From an uncultured Parabacteroides sp. (lineage in GTDB: Bacteria > Bacteroidota > Bacteroidia > Bacteroidales > Tannerellaceae), in NCBI GenBank assembly GCA_947074335.1, contig CAMTPG010000190.1:1-5532 (forward strand): a stretch of DNA of 5,532 nucleotides. Reading direction: 5' to 3'. Shown in pieces: positions 1 through 5,117 of this stretch (position 1 is its first letter; each line of letters begins with the position of its first letter). A program made the translations under genes and the position numbers. The notes under the pieces are model-generated. The model was given only the letters and a program-made list of their open reading frames with translations, ran no database searches and was not told the origin of the DNA.

Positions 1-42
1 AGATTACAAATCACGTGCTCTGGCCAACTGAGCTAAAGAGGC
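1..42 (-). tRNA. tRNA-Thr, anticodon TGT (partial, 5' half only)
   Basis: Read on the minus strand, this begins with the acceptor strand GCCTCTT, then TA, the D-arm (GCTC, loop AGTTGGCCA, GAGC), and an anticodon arm with loop TTTGTAA. That loop places the anticodon TGT at 8-6 and predicts a threonine tRNA reading ACA and wobble codons. The gene is cut by the left edge inside the 3' strand of the anticodon stem, so the T-arm and acceptor 3' strand are not visible. It starts only 4 nt after the last paired base of the SRP RNA, so the two are almost certainly one transcript. No separate promoter fits in between. Confidence 0.93.
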
Positions 43-142
43 AGGTGGGTAAGCTTACTACATCGCGCCGCTACAACCAAGTACCCTTGCTGCGGTCAAG
101 CCCTGGGGGATTCCGAGGGAGCATGCCGTGTAGGACTTACCC
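43..142 (-). ncRNA. ffs: Signal recognition particle RNA (4.5S type)
   Basis: This is the RNA scaffold of the bacterial SRP, which binds Ffh and helps target ribosomes making membrane proteins. The minus strand carries the diagnostic apical segment CCAGGGCTTGACCGCAGC (within 82-109), whose AGG and GCAGC strands form the Ffh-binding internal loop. The rest folds into one long rod. The terminal helix GGGTAAG/CTTACCC (136-142 with 47-53) is followed by CTACA/TGTAG (129-133 with 58-62). The length of about 100 nt suits the short 4.5S-like class without an Alu domain. The 5' end is placed at 142 because the terminal helix begins there, 6 nt after the -7 promoter element. The 3' end lies between 47 and 43. 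The apical loop reads CTTGA between GG and CC rather than GGAA. Confidence 0.92.
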
Positions 143-147
143 GGGTG

Positions 148-177
148 CAAAGGTAGATATTATTTCTTACAATGCAA
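148..177 (-). promoter_or_regulatory. Bacteroidota-type promoter of SRP RNA and tRNA-Thr
   Basis: On the minus strand TACCTTTG (155-148) is an exact match to the Bacteroidota -7 consensus TAnnTTTG. TTG (177-175) lies 19 nt upstream as the -33 element. The predicted start, about 6 nt downstream, falls on the first G of the SRP terminal helix at 142. This agreement between two independent predictions makes the call strong. Confidence 0.85.
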
Positions 178-259
178 GTGTTTCGTTACATCGAAAAGCA
201 AGATTACTGCTAACTAATTGATGTTCTTTTAATTTTAAGATAGTTAAAAAGTGTTATCA

Positions 260-289
260 TTGATTTTGACGGATTTTTTATTATCTTCG
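260..289 (+). promoter_or_regulatory. Probable promoter of the acyltransferase operon
   Basis: TTG (260-262), a 19-nt spacer, then TATCTTCG (282-289), which matches TAnnTTTG at all but one position. Transcription would begin near 295 and give a leader of about 40 nt before the start codon at 337. The promoter diverges from the SRP RNA promoter about 80 bp away. No operator-like dyad is evident between them. Confidence 0.6.
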
Positions 290-336
290 CGCTTCCGACA
301 GTGAAAAACACATATATATTATAGAACAACTTACTC

Positions 337-1467
337 ATGCTTAAAACTCAAATTCCTACTGTGGCTATGCCTAATGCCAAGCCGCATTTCGAAATCCTCG
401 ACGGTCTGCGCGGTGTTGCAGCCATTATGGTAGTCTGGTTTCACATTTTCGAAGCCTATGCAACCAGCCATCTCGATCAACAAATCAACCACGGCTATCT
501 GGCTGTTGATTTTTTCTTTATTCTCTCCGGCTTCGTAATCGGTTATGCTTACGATGATCGCTGGAAAACAATGAGCACACTCGAATTCCTTAAACGAAGA
601 GTAATCCGCCTGCAACCCATGGTTGTGATTGGTGCACTGATTGGCGGTATTATGTTTTATACACAGGGCTGCAATGTATGGGACGTTTCAAAAGTAACTA
701 TTCTGGCTCTTTTTATCGCCACCTTCCTGAATGCCCTGCTTATTCCGGCCCCTATCGGCACCGAAGTGCGCGGACTGGGCGAAATGTATCCGCTCAACGG
801 ACCGAGCTGGTCGCTCTTTTTCGAATACATCGGCAACATTCTTTATGCACTCTTCATTCGGAAACTGCCTGTTAAAGCACTTACAGTGCTTGTTGTACTG
901 GCCGGATGCGGTCTGTCTATATTTGCCATCTGGGGACCAACGGGCGATATCTGTGTAGGCTATTCGCTCACCAAATCCGAGTTTACAGGCGGTTTTCTGC
1001 GCTTGCTGTTCTCTTTCTCGGCCGGTTTGCTGCTGTTCCGTCTGTTTAAACCAGCTAAAGTAAAAGGTGCTTTCTGGATTTGCAGCATCATCCTGATTGT
1101 TTTGCTGGCCATACCGCGTATTGGCGGCGCCGATCATCTGTGGATGAATGGTTTGTACGATACCATCTGTTTTGCACTGATCTTCCCGCTATTGGTTTAT
1201 CTTGGCGCTTCGGGTCAGGTTACCGGCAAATGGATGACGCGCACCTGTCGTTTTTTAGGCGATATCTCCTACCCGCTTTATATGGTACATTATCCGTTTA
1301 TTTATCTGTATTATGCCTGGGTAAAAAACAAGGAACTCACTTTTGGTCAATCGCTTCCGGGCGCTCTGGCTGTAGTAATCGGCAGTATGATATTAGCTTA
1401 TGTCCTGCTTCGTTGTTATGATATCCCGGTTCGTAATTATCTGGTGAAGCGTTTTTTGAAGAAATAA
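337..1467 (+). CDS. Acyltransferase-3 (OafA-like) integral membrane protein
   Basis: This is a 376-aa polytopic protein of the acyltransferase-3 family, whose members move acetyl or other acyl groups from a cytoplasmic donor onto glycans, lipids or other envelope substrates. The family hallmarks are present in order. DGLRG (22-26) leads to His36 at the end of the first membrane helix, giving R25-X10-H36, the presumed catalytic motif. AVDFFFILSGFVIGY spans 56-70. R88-x-x-R91 (RRVIR) follows in the first cytoplasmic loop. NGPSWSL (154-160) with Glu163 is next, and GDISYPLYMVHYP (308-320) closes the domain. About ten hydrophobic segments are visible, and length is normal for a stand-alone domain with no SGNH extension. 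A start at Met11 (367) is possible, since residues 1-14 precede the domain. The next gene follows after 39 nt with no promoter between. The substrate cannot be told from sequence. Confidence 0.93.
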   Translation: MLKTQIPTVAMPNAKPHFEILDGLRGVAAIMVVWFHIFEAYATSHLDQQINHGYLAVDFFFILSGFVIGYAYDDRWKTMSTLEFLKRRVIRLQPMVVIGALIGGIMFYTQGCNVWDVSKVTILALFIATFLNALLIPAPIGTEVRGLGEMYPLNGPSWSLFFEYIGNILYALFIRKLPVKALTVLVVLAGCGLSIFAIWGPTGDICVGYSLTKSEFTGGFLRLLFSFSAGLLLFRLFKPAKVKGAFWICSIILIVLLAIPRIGGADHLWMNGLYDTICFALIFPLLVYLGASGQVTGKWMTRTCRFLGDISYPLYMVHYPFIYLYYAWVKNKELTFGQSLPGALAVVIGSMILAYVLLRCYDIPVRNYLVKRFLKK

Positions 1468-1506
1468 ACAGATTATATATCCGCCTAATTTATTACTACT
1501 ATAAAT

Positions 1507-2637
1507 ATGATTAACAGTATGAATCAACCCCCGAAAACAAATCGCGTCGTAGTTGTAGATGCGCTGCGTGGTTTTGCCGTGGCAGCCATCTTATTACTAC
1601 ACTGCATCGAACATTTTATTTACGGTGTATATCCGGAAAGTACCTCCGAAACAGCCTTATTAATAAATAAAAGCGTTTGGGACAGTCTTTTCTTTCTTTT
1701 TGGCGGAAAGAGCTATGCCATTTTTGCCCTGTTGTTTGGGTTTACCTTTATTATCCAGCAACGTAATCAGGAAATGAAAGGAGCCGATTTTGGCGGTCGC
1801 TTTGCATGGCGTCTGGTTTTACTGGCGGTATTTGCCACCATTAACGCCGCATTTTTTCCGGGAGGCGATGTACTGTTATTGTTTGCAATTATGGGATTTG
1901 TCATGATCCCTTTTCGCAAACTGTCGCAAAAAGCGCTGCTCATCATTGCACTGGTATTTTTAATTCAGCCCATCGAACTGCTCGAATGCCTCGGTGTAAA
2001 TCTGATACCCACCGTATTAAACGATGATTATTATCCGGCGCTGACCGCTATAATAACCACAGGCAATTTCCTGCAAATGATCTGGGCCAACATCACAACC
2101 GGTCAGTTAGCCAGTCTGTTCTGGGCGATTGATGCCGGACGGTTATTGCAGGCGCCGGGTATTTTTATTCTGGGCATGATTTTGGCGCGGGGCGATTATT
2201 TTAGTCGCGAAACCGGTTTCTGGGTAAAAGTGCTGCTTACCGGTTTTGTGTTAAGTTACATACTGTTTGTGGCTAAAACATCGGCTTCAGATTCTATGCA
2301 GATCATCTTTACCATGTGGTATAACTTAGCGTTTACCGCCATTTTGGTTTCGCTGTTTGTAATACTTTATCAAATTGATATATTCAAAAAGATTACAGAC
2401 GGATTGCGCTATTACGGCCGTATGAGTTTAACAAACTACATCGGACAGTCGATTATCGGCAGCATCATTTTTTTCCCTTATGCCTTCGGACTGGCAGATA
2501 CATTAGGTATTGCCTGGAGTCTGGTTGCGGGTATTTTTATTATGCTGGCGCAAATCTGGTTCAGTAAATATTGGCTTACACGCCATAAACTGGGACCGCT
2601 CGAAAATATCTGGCACAAATTAACCTGGTTAAAATAA
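1507..2637 (+). CDS. DUF418/YeiB-like membrane protein, putative acyltransferase
   Basis: This is a 376-aa polytopic protein with the layout of the DUF418 (YeiB-like) family, common in Bacteroidota and functionally uncharacterised. The N-terminus has DALRGFAVAAILLLH (18-32), followed by GKSYAIFALLFGF (67-79), typical of the family's first half. The C-terminal DUF418 signature is clear: YYGRMSLTNYIGQS (302-315) and GPLENIWHKLTW (363-374). R21-X10-H32 has the same spacing as the catalytic motif of the upstream acyltransferase, which supports membership in the broader transmembrane acyltransferase superfamily; the activity itself is inferred. It is probably cotranscribed with the upstream gene. 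Met5 (1519) is an equally acceptable start, and no Shine-Dalgarno sequence decides between them. Roughly nine or ten membrane segments are visible. There is no sign of frameshift or truncation. Confidence 0.9.
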   Translation: MINSMNQPPKTNRVVVVDALRGFAVAAILLLHCIEHFIYGVYPESTSETALLINKSVWDSLFFLFGGKSYAIFALLFGFTFIIQQRNQEMKGADFGGRFAWRLVLLAVFATINAAFFPGGDVLLLFAIMGFVMIPFRKLSQKALLIIALVFLIQPIELLECLGVNLIPTVLNDDYYPALTAIITTGNFLQMIWANITTGQLASLFWAIDAGRLLQAPGIFILGMILARGDYFSRETGFWVKVLLTGFVLSYILFVAKTSASDSMQIIFTMWYNLAFTAILVSLFVILYQIDIFKKITDGLRYYGRMSLTNYIGQSIIGSIIFFPYAFGLADTLGIAWSLVAGIFIMLAQIWFSKYWLTRHKLGPLENIWHKLTWLK

Positions 2638-2660
2638 CAGGGTATTTTAAGCGCATTTCA

Positions 2661-2744
2661 ATCTGTCGGGATGCATAAAAACAGATCCTGAACCGGTCTG
2701 ATAAATCATTTATCATTAAAACCGAAAATCTGTCAGAATGACAG
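2661..2744 (+). other. Cluster of short hairpins downstream of the acyltransferase operon
   Basis: Four short perfect or near-perfect stems lie within 84 bp. They are ATCTGT/ACAGAT (2661-2666 with 2681-2686), CAGATC/GGTCTG with one G-T pair (2682-2687 with 2695-2700), GATAAA-TCA-TTTATC (2700-2714) and CTGTCA-GAA-TGACAG (2730-2744). ATCTGTC occurs twice, at 2661 and 2728. The first two stems share bases and cannot form together. None is followed by a T-run. The simplest reading is a structured 3' untranslated region of the operon ahead of its terminator. Confidence 0.4.
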
Positions 2745-2795
2745 TATTAATATAAGATTGATGATCCGCTAAAAAAACGGTCACGATGAAAATGG

Positions 2796-2843
2796 AAATG
2801 GATGACGAAGGAATTTTAATTTCATCGCCATCCATTTTTTTTT
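2796..2843 (+). terminator. Rho-independent terminator of the acyltransferase operon
   Basis: AAATGGATG (2796-2804) pairs with CATCCATTT (2829-2837). After an A-C mismatch, CGAAGGAA (2806-2813) pairs with TTTCATCG (2820-2827), with one A-A mismatch and one G-T pair, around a TTTTAA loop. A nine-T tract (2835-2843) follows at once. It lies about 160 nt after the stop of the second membrane protein gene, with no intervening gene. An extra downstream arm (2844-2853) can pair with its 3' strand; see findings. Confidence 0.8.
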
Positions 2844-3013
2844 GATGGCGATGTGGTTTCGAAGCCGGTTTTTCCGCTATTTTTTCCAGCTGCATTTATT
2901 CATGTCAAAATGGCAGAATCGATGTTTACGCTATCCGCATTTTTATCGCCTGATTAATAAATTCGGAATACATGCTCTGTCTTTACCGAAAATACCCGAA
3001 AACGGATACATTG

Positions 3014-3079
3014 CAGTGTATTTTTTGTTACACTGCAGTGAAATCCGAATTGCACTGCAGTGCGCTGAAAAATGCACTG
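3014..3079. repeat. Three abutting 22-bp units CAGTG-N12-CACTG
   Basis: CAGTG occurs at 3014, 3036 and 3058, and its reverse complement CACTG at 3031, 3053 and 3075, each series with an exact 22-bp period. The tract is therefore three back-to-back 22-bp units with fixed ends and different 12-bp interiors. The junctions form the 10-bp palindrome CACTGCAGTG (3031-3040 and 3053-3062, the latter extending to the 12-bp GCACTGCAGTGC at 3052-3063). A one-mismatch copy, CATTGCAGTG, abuts the left end (3009-3018). The first two base pairs inside unit 1 (TA/TA) and the first inside unit 3 (C/G) extend the dyad, although their sequences differ. A 22-bp period is about two helical turns, as expected for repeated binding of a dimeric protein on one DNA face. 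Hairpins in RNA are the alternative. The pattern is certain; the function is inferred. Confidence 0.8.
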
Positions 3080-3116
3080 TTTTTATAAACAGGCATCATT
3101 TGCTATTCGTCCAACT

Positions 3117-3146
3117 TTTGAAATAACAATTTTAATTATATATTTG
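3117..3146 (+). promoter_or_regulatory. Strong Bacteroidota-type promoter downstream of the 22-bp array
   Basis: TTTG (3117-3120), an 18-nt spacer, then TATATTTG (3139-3146), an exact match to TAnnTTTG. The predicted start is near 3152. The array ends 37 bp upstream of the -33 element, a suitable position for an activator or a distal operator. An inverted repeat, TGCATT (3145-3150) with AATGCA (3161-3166), covers the last bases of the -7 element and the predicted start. The promoter could drive the small RNA/leader that follows, the membrane protein gene at 3448, or both. Confidence 0.65.
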
Positions 3147-3151
3147 CATTT

Positions 3152-3408
3152 ATATGTGTTAATGCATTCCATCCACTCATTCAGCAAACAGAATGACAAA
3201 TAAAATGCAAAATAACCGACAACAGACAGTTGTTCGCGAGAATCAGACTGGTCTTTCATTTATTTATCCCGCAAGCTGATTTGCAATAAGACAAACTGTC
3301 AGCTAAAATCAACCGCATTCGCAGATTGATTGTGCAAATCATTCGATAGATAAAACAACCGAAATTCTGATCTTCCGACATCGACAGACATCGGATCAGA
3401 CGCTTTTT
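3152..3408 (+). ncRNA. Candidate small RNA or long structured 5' leader
   Basis: This stretch lies between a good promoter and a terminator-like hairpin, with no ORF worth calling. It can form AGCTGA/TCAGCT (3274-3279 with 3299-3304), with an inner TTTG/CAAA pairing. A competing long-range pairing is GACAGTT/AACTGTC (3225-3231 with 3294-3300), which uses some of the same 3' bases; mutually exclusive stems are typical of regulatory leaders. It does not match any riboswitch or RNA family that I can recognise. It could be a free-standing RNA of about 250 nt, an attenuator leader of the downstream gene, or unstructured spacer. The boundaries are predictions. Confidence 0.35.
3366..3408 (+). terminator. 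Terminator-like hairpin with short T-run
   Basis: TCTGATC (3366-3372) pairs perfectly with GATCAGA (3394-3400). CGA/TCG (3376-3378 with 3391-3393) extends the stem after a three-base bulge. CGC and then five Ts (3404-3408) follow. The loop contains one copy and the start of a second copy of a GACATCG direct repeat (3377-3383 and 3387-3393). The T-run is short and separated from the stem by three bases, so termination may be partial. It lies 39 nt before the start codon at 3448, where read-through would be needed to express that gene from the promoter at 3117. Confidence 0.4.
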
Positions 3409-3447
3409 CAAGATTTAATTTTACATGTAATACTAAATATTAAAACT

Positions 3448-4032
3448 ATGGAGTTAAATAAATTACGTATCGATTGCGCATTAAAGCAAAAAAAGGGCAT
3501 TCATTTTATCATGGCATCTGTATTTATCTGGAGTGCCATTCTGGTGGTACAGTTGCTCGATCTGCCTGTTATGTTTAAAGGAATGCTGGTATTTTGTTGT
3601 ACCGCACCTTTAATGCCGCTGGCTTTACTATTCTCTAAACTTTTAAAGATTGATTTTAGCAACAAAAGCAATCCGCTTACTAAGCTGGGCATAATTTTCA
3701 CGCTCAATCAATTGATCTATCTGTTAATTGCCATGTGGGTTTATGTGGCCGTTCCGAAGATGCTGGTGATGGTTTTCTGCATGATTTTCGGAGCCCATTT
3801 ACTGCCCTACGGCTGGCTCTATCAATCGAAATCATATTATGTAATGGCGGTTTTTATTCCGATAACCGCATTAATCACCGGCATTTATTTTGCTCCTTAT
3901 GTTTTACCCGCCTTGATGATTTTAATTGAAATCATTTTTTGTCTGTTACTTTACAGAGAGACAAAAAAGATGACTGAGAGCAATTCAATAACAACAGCGG
4001 ATGAGGCTTGCGTGGCTTCGGTGCGGGAGTGA
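3448..4032 (+). CDS. Small multi-pass membrane protein, DUF7010-like
   Basis: This 194-aa protein has a short basic N-terminus (LRIDCALKQKKG, 6-17) and about six hydrophobic segments: roughly 19-37, 42-66, 80-101, 105-121, 130-148 and 150-169. The tail is short and polar (170-194). Motifs that look conserved are KQKKGIHFI (13-21), CCTAPLMPLALLFSK (50-64), NPLTKLG (75-81) and FGAHLLPYGWLYQSKSY (114-130). From memory the pattern resembles the group labelled DUF7010, whose function is unknown; I could not verify this. The start is the first ATG of the frame after the leader, with no Shine-Dalgarno sequence, as usual here. It stands alone, with about 260 bp to the next gene. No pore, catalytic or transporter motif is recognisable, so no role is proposed. 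Confidence 0.82.
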   Translation: MELNKLRIDCALKQKKGIHFIMASVFIWSAILVVQLLDLPVMFKGMLVFCCTAPLMPLALLFSKLLKIDFSNKSNPLTKLGIIFTLNQLIYLLIAMWVYVAVPKMLVMVFCMIFGAHLLPYGWLYQSKSYYVMAVFIPITALITGIYFAPYVLPALMILIEIIFCLLLYRETKKMTESNSITTADEACVASVRE

Positions 4033-4119
4033 TAATTTGGATTCCCGACGATATTACTTATTGCTGAATTTGATTATAAACTGTTTTGGGAGGCAATAAA
4101 AATTACATTTCAAACTAAT

Positions 4120-4188
4120 CTGATCATCAAATCAAACGATTAAAGATTGATCAGTAAGGGATTTGCTAAACAGAATAAAAACTGATCA
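4120..4188. repeat. Three TGATCA palindromes in the gap between genes
   Basis: TGATCA occurs at 4121-4126, 4148-4153 and 4183-4188. The first two also form a 7-bp inverted repeat, CTGATCA (4120-4126) with TGATCAG (4148-4154). Spacings of 27 and 35 bp are irregular. There is no T-run, so a terminator is unlikely. They lie 60-125 bp upstream of the predicted promoter of the next gene and could be operator half-sites, or chance in A+T-rich DNA. Confidence 0.3.
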
Positions 4189-4244
4189 TAACAAATTATC
4201 TTTTTAAAACGATTGTGAATAAATCACCATTCAAAATCAATTAC

Positions 4245-4252
4245 TATCTTTA
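4245..4252 (+). promoter_or_regulatory. Probable -7 promoter element of the 271-aa gene
   Basis: TATCTTTA matches TAnnTTTG at seven of eight positions. No TTG occurs at the usual 17-23 nt upstream; the nearest is at 4213-4215, 29 nt away. The upstream element is therefore missing or poor, which may mean a weak or activator-dependent promoter. The predicted start is near 4258, giving a leader of about 38 nt before 4296. Confidence 0.4.
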
Positions 4253-4257
4253 TGCGA

Positions 4258-4305
4258 ATGAACACAAACAAGAATGATCTGAAAACATCAAAATCATGCA
4301 ACTAA
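4258..4305 (+). CDS. Possible 15-codon upstream ORF overlapping the next start
   Basis: An ATG at 4258 opens a frame encoding MNTNKNDLKTSKSCN and ends in TAA at 4303-4305, overlapping the first 10 bases of the 271-aa gene in another frame. It lies exactly where the transcript is predicted to begin, so it would be translated, if at all, from a leaderless or near-leaderless start. It may couple or limit translation of the next gene. The peptide has no hydrophobic or regulatory codon pattern, and a chance ORF is the more likely explanation. Confidence 0.15.
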   Translation: MNTNKNDLKTSKSCN

Positions 4306-5111
4306 ATCAAGATATCAAACAGTTTATCGCCGAATGCGAGAAAAAGAGAGGACCGGCTACATCCGTCGAAATGCTGAACGAATGGGTAAACGAATATATG
4401 GAATTGAAGAATAATGCGCCTCAATCTGAATTTGAAGGTTATTCATCGAACCAGATGAGTGTGATTTTGCATCAGTTATGGAGTGAGCAATCGCCGGTTC
4501 AGTTAAAAGAAATGTCAGAAGAGGATATGAATTCTATCCCGTTATTTCGACAGATGATGTTTCTGACCGATTATCTGCAGCGTGAAGGAAAGATTAAACT
4601 CACGGCAACAAAAGCAATCCCTCCGAAAATTGTGAAAGAGATGTATGCGCTTGGTGCCAAAGATCCGGACATAGAAAGCGGATTGACGAAATTAACCAAA
4701 GAGTTAGATTCGGTTTCGGTGAACCTTACGCATATTCTGCTGAAAATCATGAAAGTGATCAAAGAGCAGAAAGGCATCATGACACTGACTAAACAGGGCG
4801 AGAAACTAATTGAAAATCATCAGCTATTTGTAAAAAAGATGCTGCAATGTTTTACGCATGAATTTAATTTTGCTTATTTAGACCATTTTCCTTCCGAAAG
4901 AATTGGAAATGCCGGATGCGGTTTCAGCATCATTTTACTGGCTAAATATGGTGATTTGAATTATTCGTTCCGCTTTTATGCTGCAAAATATTTTGAAGCA
5001 TTCCCGGTGTTACTGGAAGAGTCTGATCAGCAAGAGGAGTTTGATTATGAATGGGGAGAATTTATTTATTCTTTACGTACTTTCGACCGGTTTATGTATT
5101 ATCTGGGCTGA
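4296..5111 (+). CDS. Uncharacterised 271-aa soluble protein
   Basis: I do not recognise a named family. The protein is hydrophilic, with no signal peptide or membrane helix, so it is probably cytoplasmic. Two segments resemble the wing of winged-helix folds: GKIKLTATKAIPPKIVKEMY (98-117) and KGIMTLTKQGEKLIE (159-173), both of the form hydrophobic-x-LT-x-x-G/K. The C-terminal part is rich in aromatics (FNFAYLDHFPSERIGNAGCG at 190-209, FRFYAAKYFEAFP at 225-237, FIYSLRTFDRFMYYLG at 256-271). The final block looks like a conserved family end, so the gene appears complete. The frame is open from the first ATG, and no longer in-frame start is evident. It has a partial promoter element at 4245. It may be followed by a 29-codon ORF 6 nt downstream. 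The pattern recalls uncharacterised proteins common in Bacteroidota; DNA binding is a guess from the wing-like segments. Confidence 0.85.
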   Translation: MQLNQDIKQFIAECEKKRGPATSVEMLNEWVNEYMELKNNAPQSEFEGYSSNQMSVILHQLWSEQSPVQLKEMSEEDMNSIPLFRQMMFLTDYLQREGKIKLTATKAIPPKIVKEMYALGAKDPDIESGLTKLTKELDSVSVNLTHILLKIMKVIKEQKGIMTLTKQGEKLIENHQLFVKKMLQCFTHEFNFAYLDHFPSERIGNAGCGFSIILLAKYGDLNYSFRFYAAKYFEAFPVLLEESDQQEEFDYEWGEFIYSLRTFDRFMYYLG

Positions 5112-5117
5112 ATAAAG

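Larger units (their letters stand above)
2638..3447. other. 810-bp region without a credible gene
   Basis: No convincing protein-coding gene is visible on either strand. The only longer open frame (2842-3126, plus) begins inside the terminator, has no domain-like pattern, and is crossed by a 22-bp repeat whose period is not a multiple of three. What the region does hold is a hairpin cluster (2661-2744), a terminator (2796-2843), a triple 22-bp array (3014-3079), a strong promoter (3117-3146) and a structured stretch ending in a terminator-like hairpin (3366-3408). I see nothing notable between 2854 and 3008. Confidence 0.7.

Noticed and set aside
15..221. 68-codon open frame on the plus strand at the left edge
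   Set aside because: It lies antisense across the tRNA-Thr and SRP RNA and their promoter; the RNA genes fully explain this sequence.
331..1137. Minus-strand open frames of 94, 60 and 149 codons within the first acyltransferase gene
   Set aside because: Antisense shadows of a well-supported coding frame with all family motifs; none shows a recognisable domain.
678..1421. Plus-strand open frames of 65, 75 and 113 codons in other phases of the first acyltransferase gene
   Set aside because: Out-of-frame shadows of the true frame, with no plausible protein features. The true frame is continuous, so they are not evidence of a frameshift.
1468..1506. Separate promoter for the DUF418 gene
   Set aside because: The 39-bp gap contains no TTG/TAnnTTTG pair; cotranscription with the upstream gene is simpler.
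3014..3079. CRISPR-like array
   Set aside because: Units are 22 bp with only 5-bp conserved ends and 12-bp interiors, far too small for repeat-spacer arrays, and no cas gene is present. A binding-site or hairpin array fits better.
2842..3126. 94-codon open frame on the plus strand in the long intergenic region
   Set aside because: It starts from TTG/ATG codons within the terminator's U-tract and third arm. It has an erratic Cys/His/Phe-rich composition with no domain pattern, and it spans both the 22-bp array and a -33 promoter element. More likely noncoding.
3416..3423. TAATTTTA as a dedicated promoter element for the gene at 3448
   Set aside because: It matches seven of eight bases of TAnnTTTG, but no TTG lies at the expected distance upstream and the region is A+T-rich, so a chance match is likely. 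I could not exclude it.
3501..3929. Open frames of 68 codons (minus) and 64 codons (plus, another phase) inside the 194-aa membrane protein gene
   Set aside because: Shadows of a frame with clear membrane-protein hydrophobicity; no independent support.
4571..4780. 69-codon minus-strand open frame inside the 271-aa gene
   Set aside because: Antisense shadow with no promoter or domain evidence.
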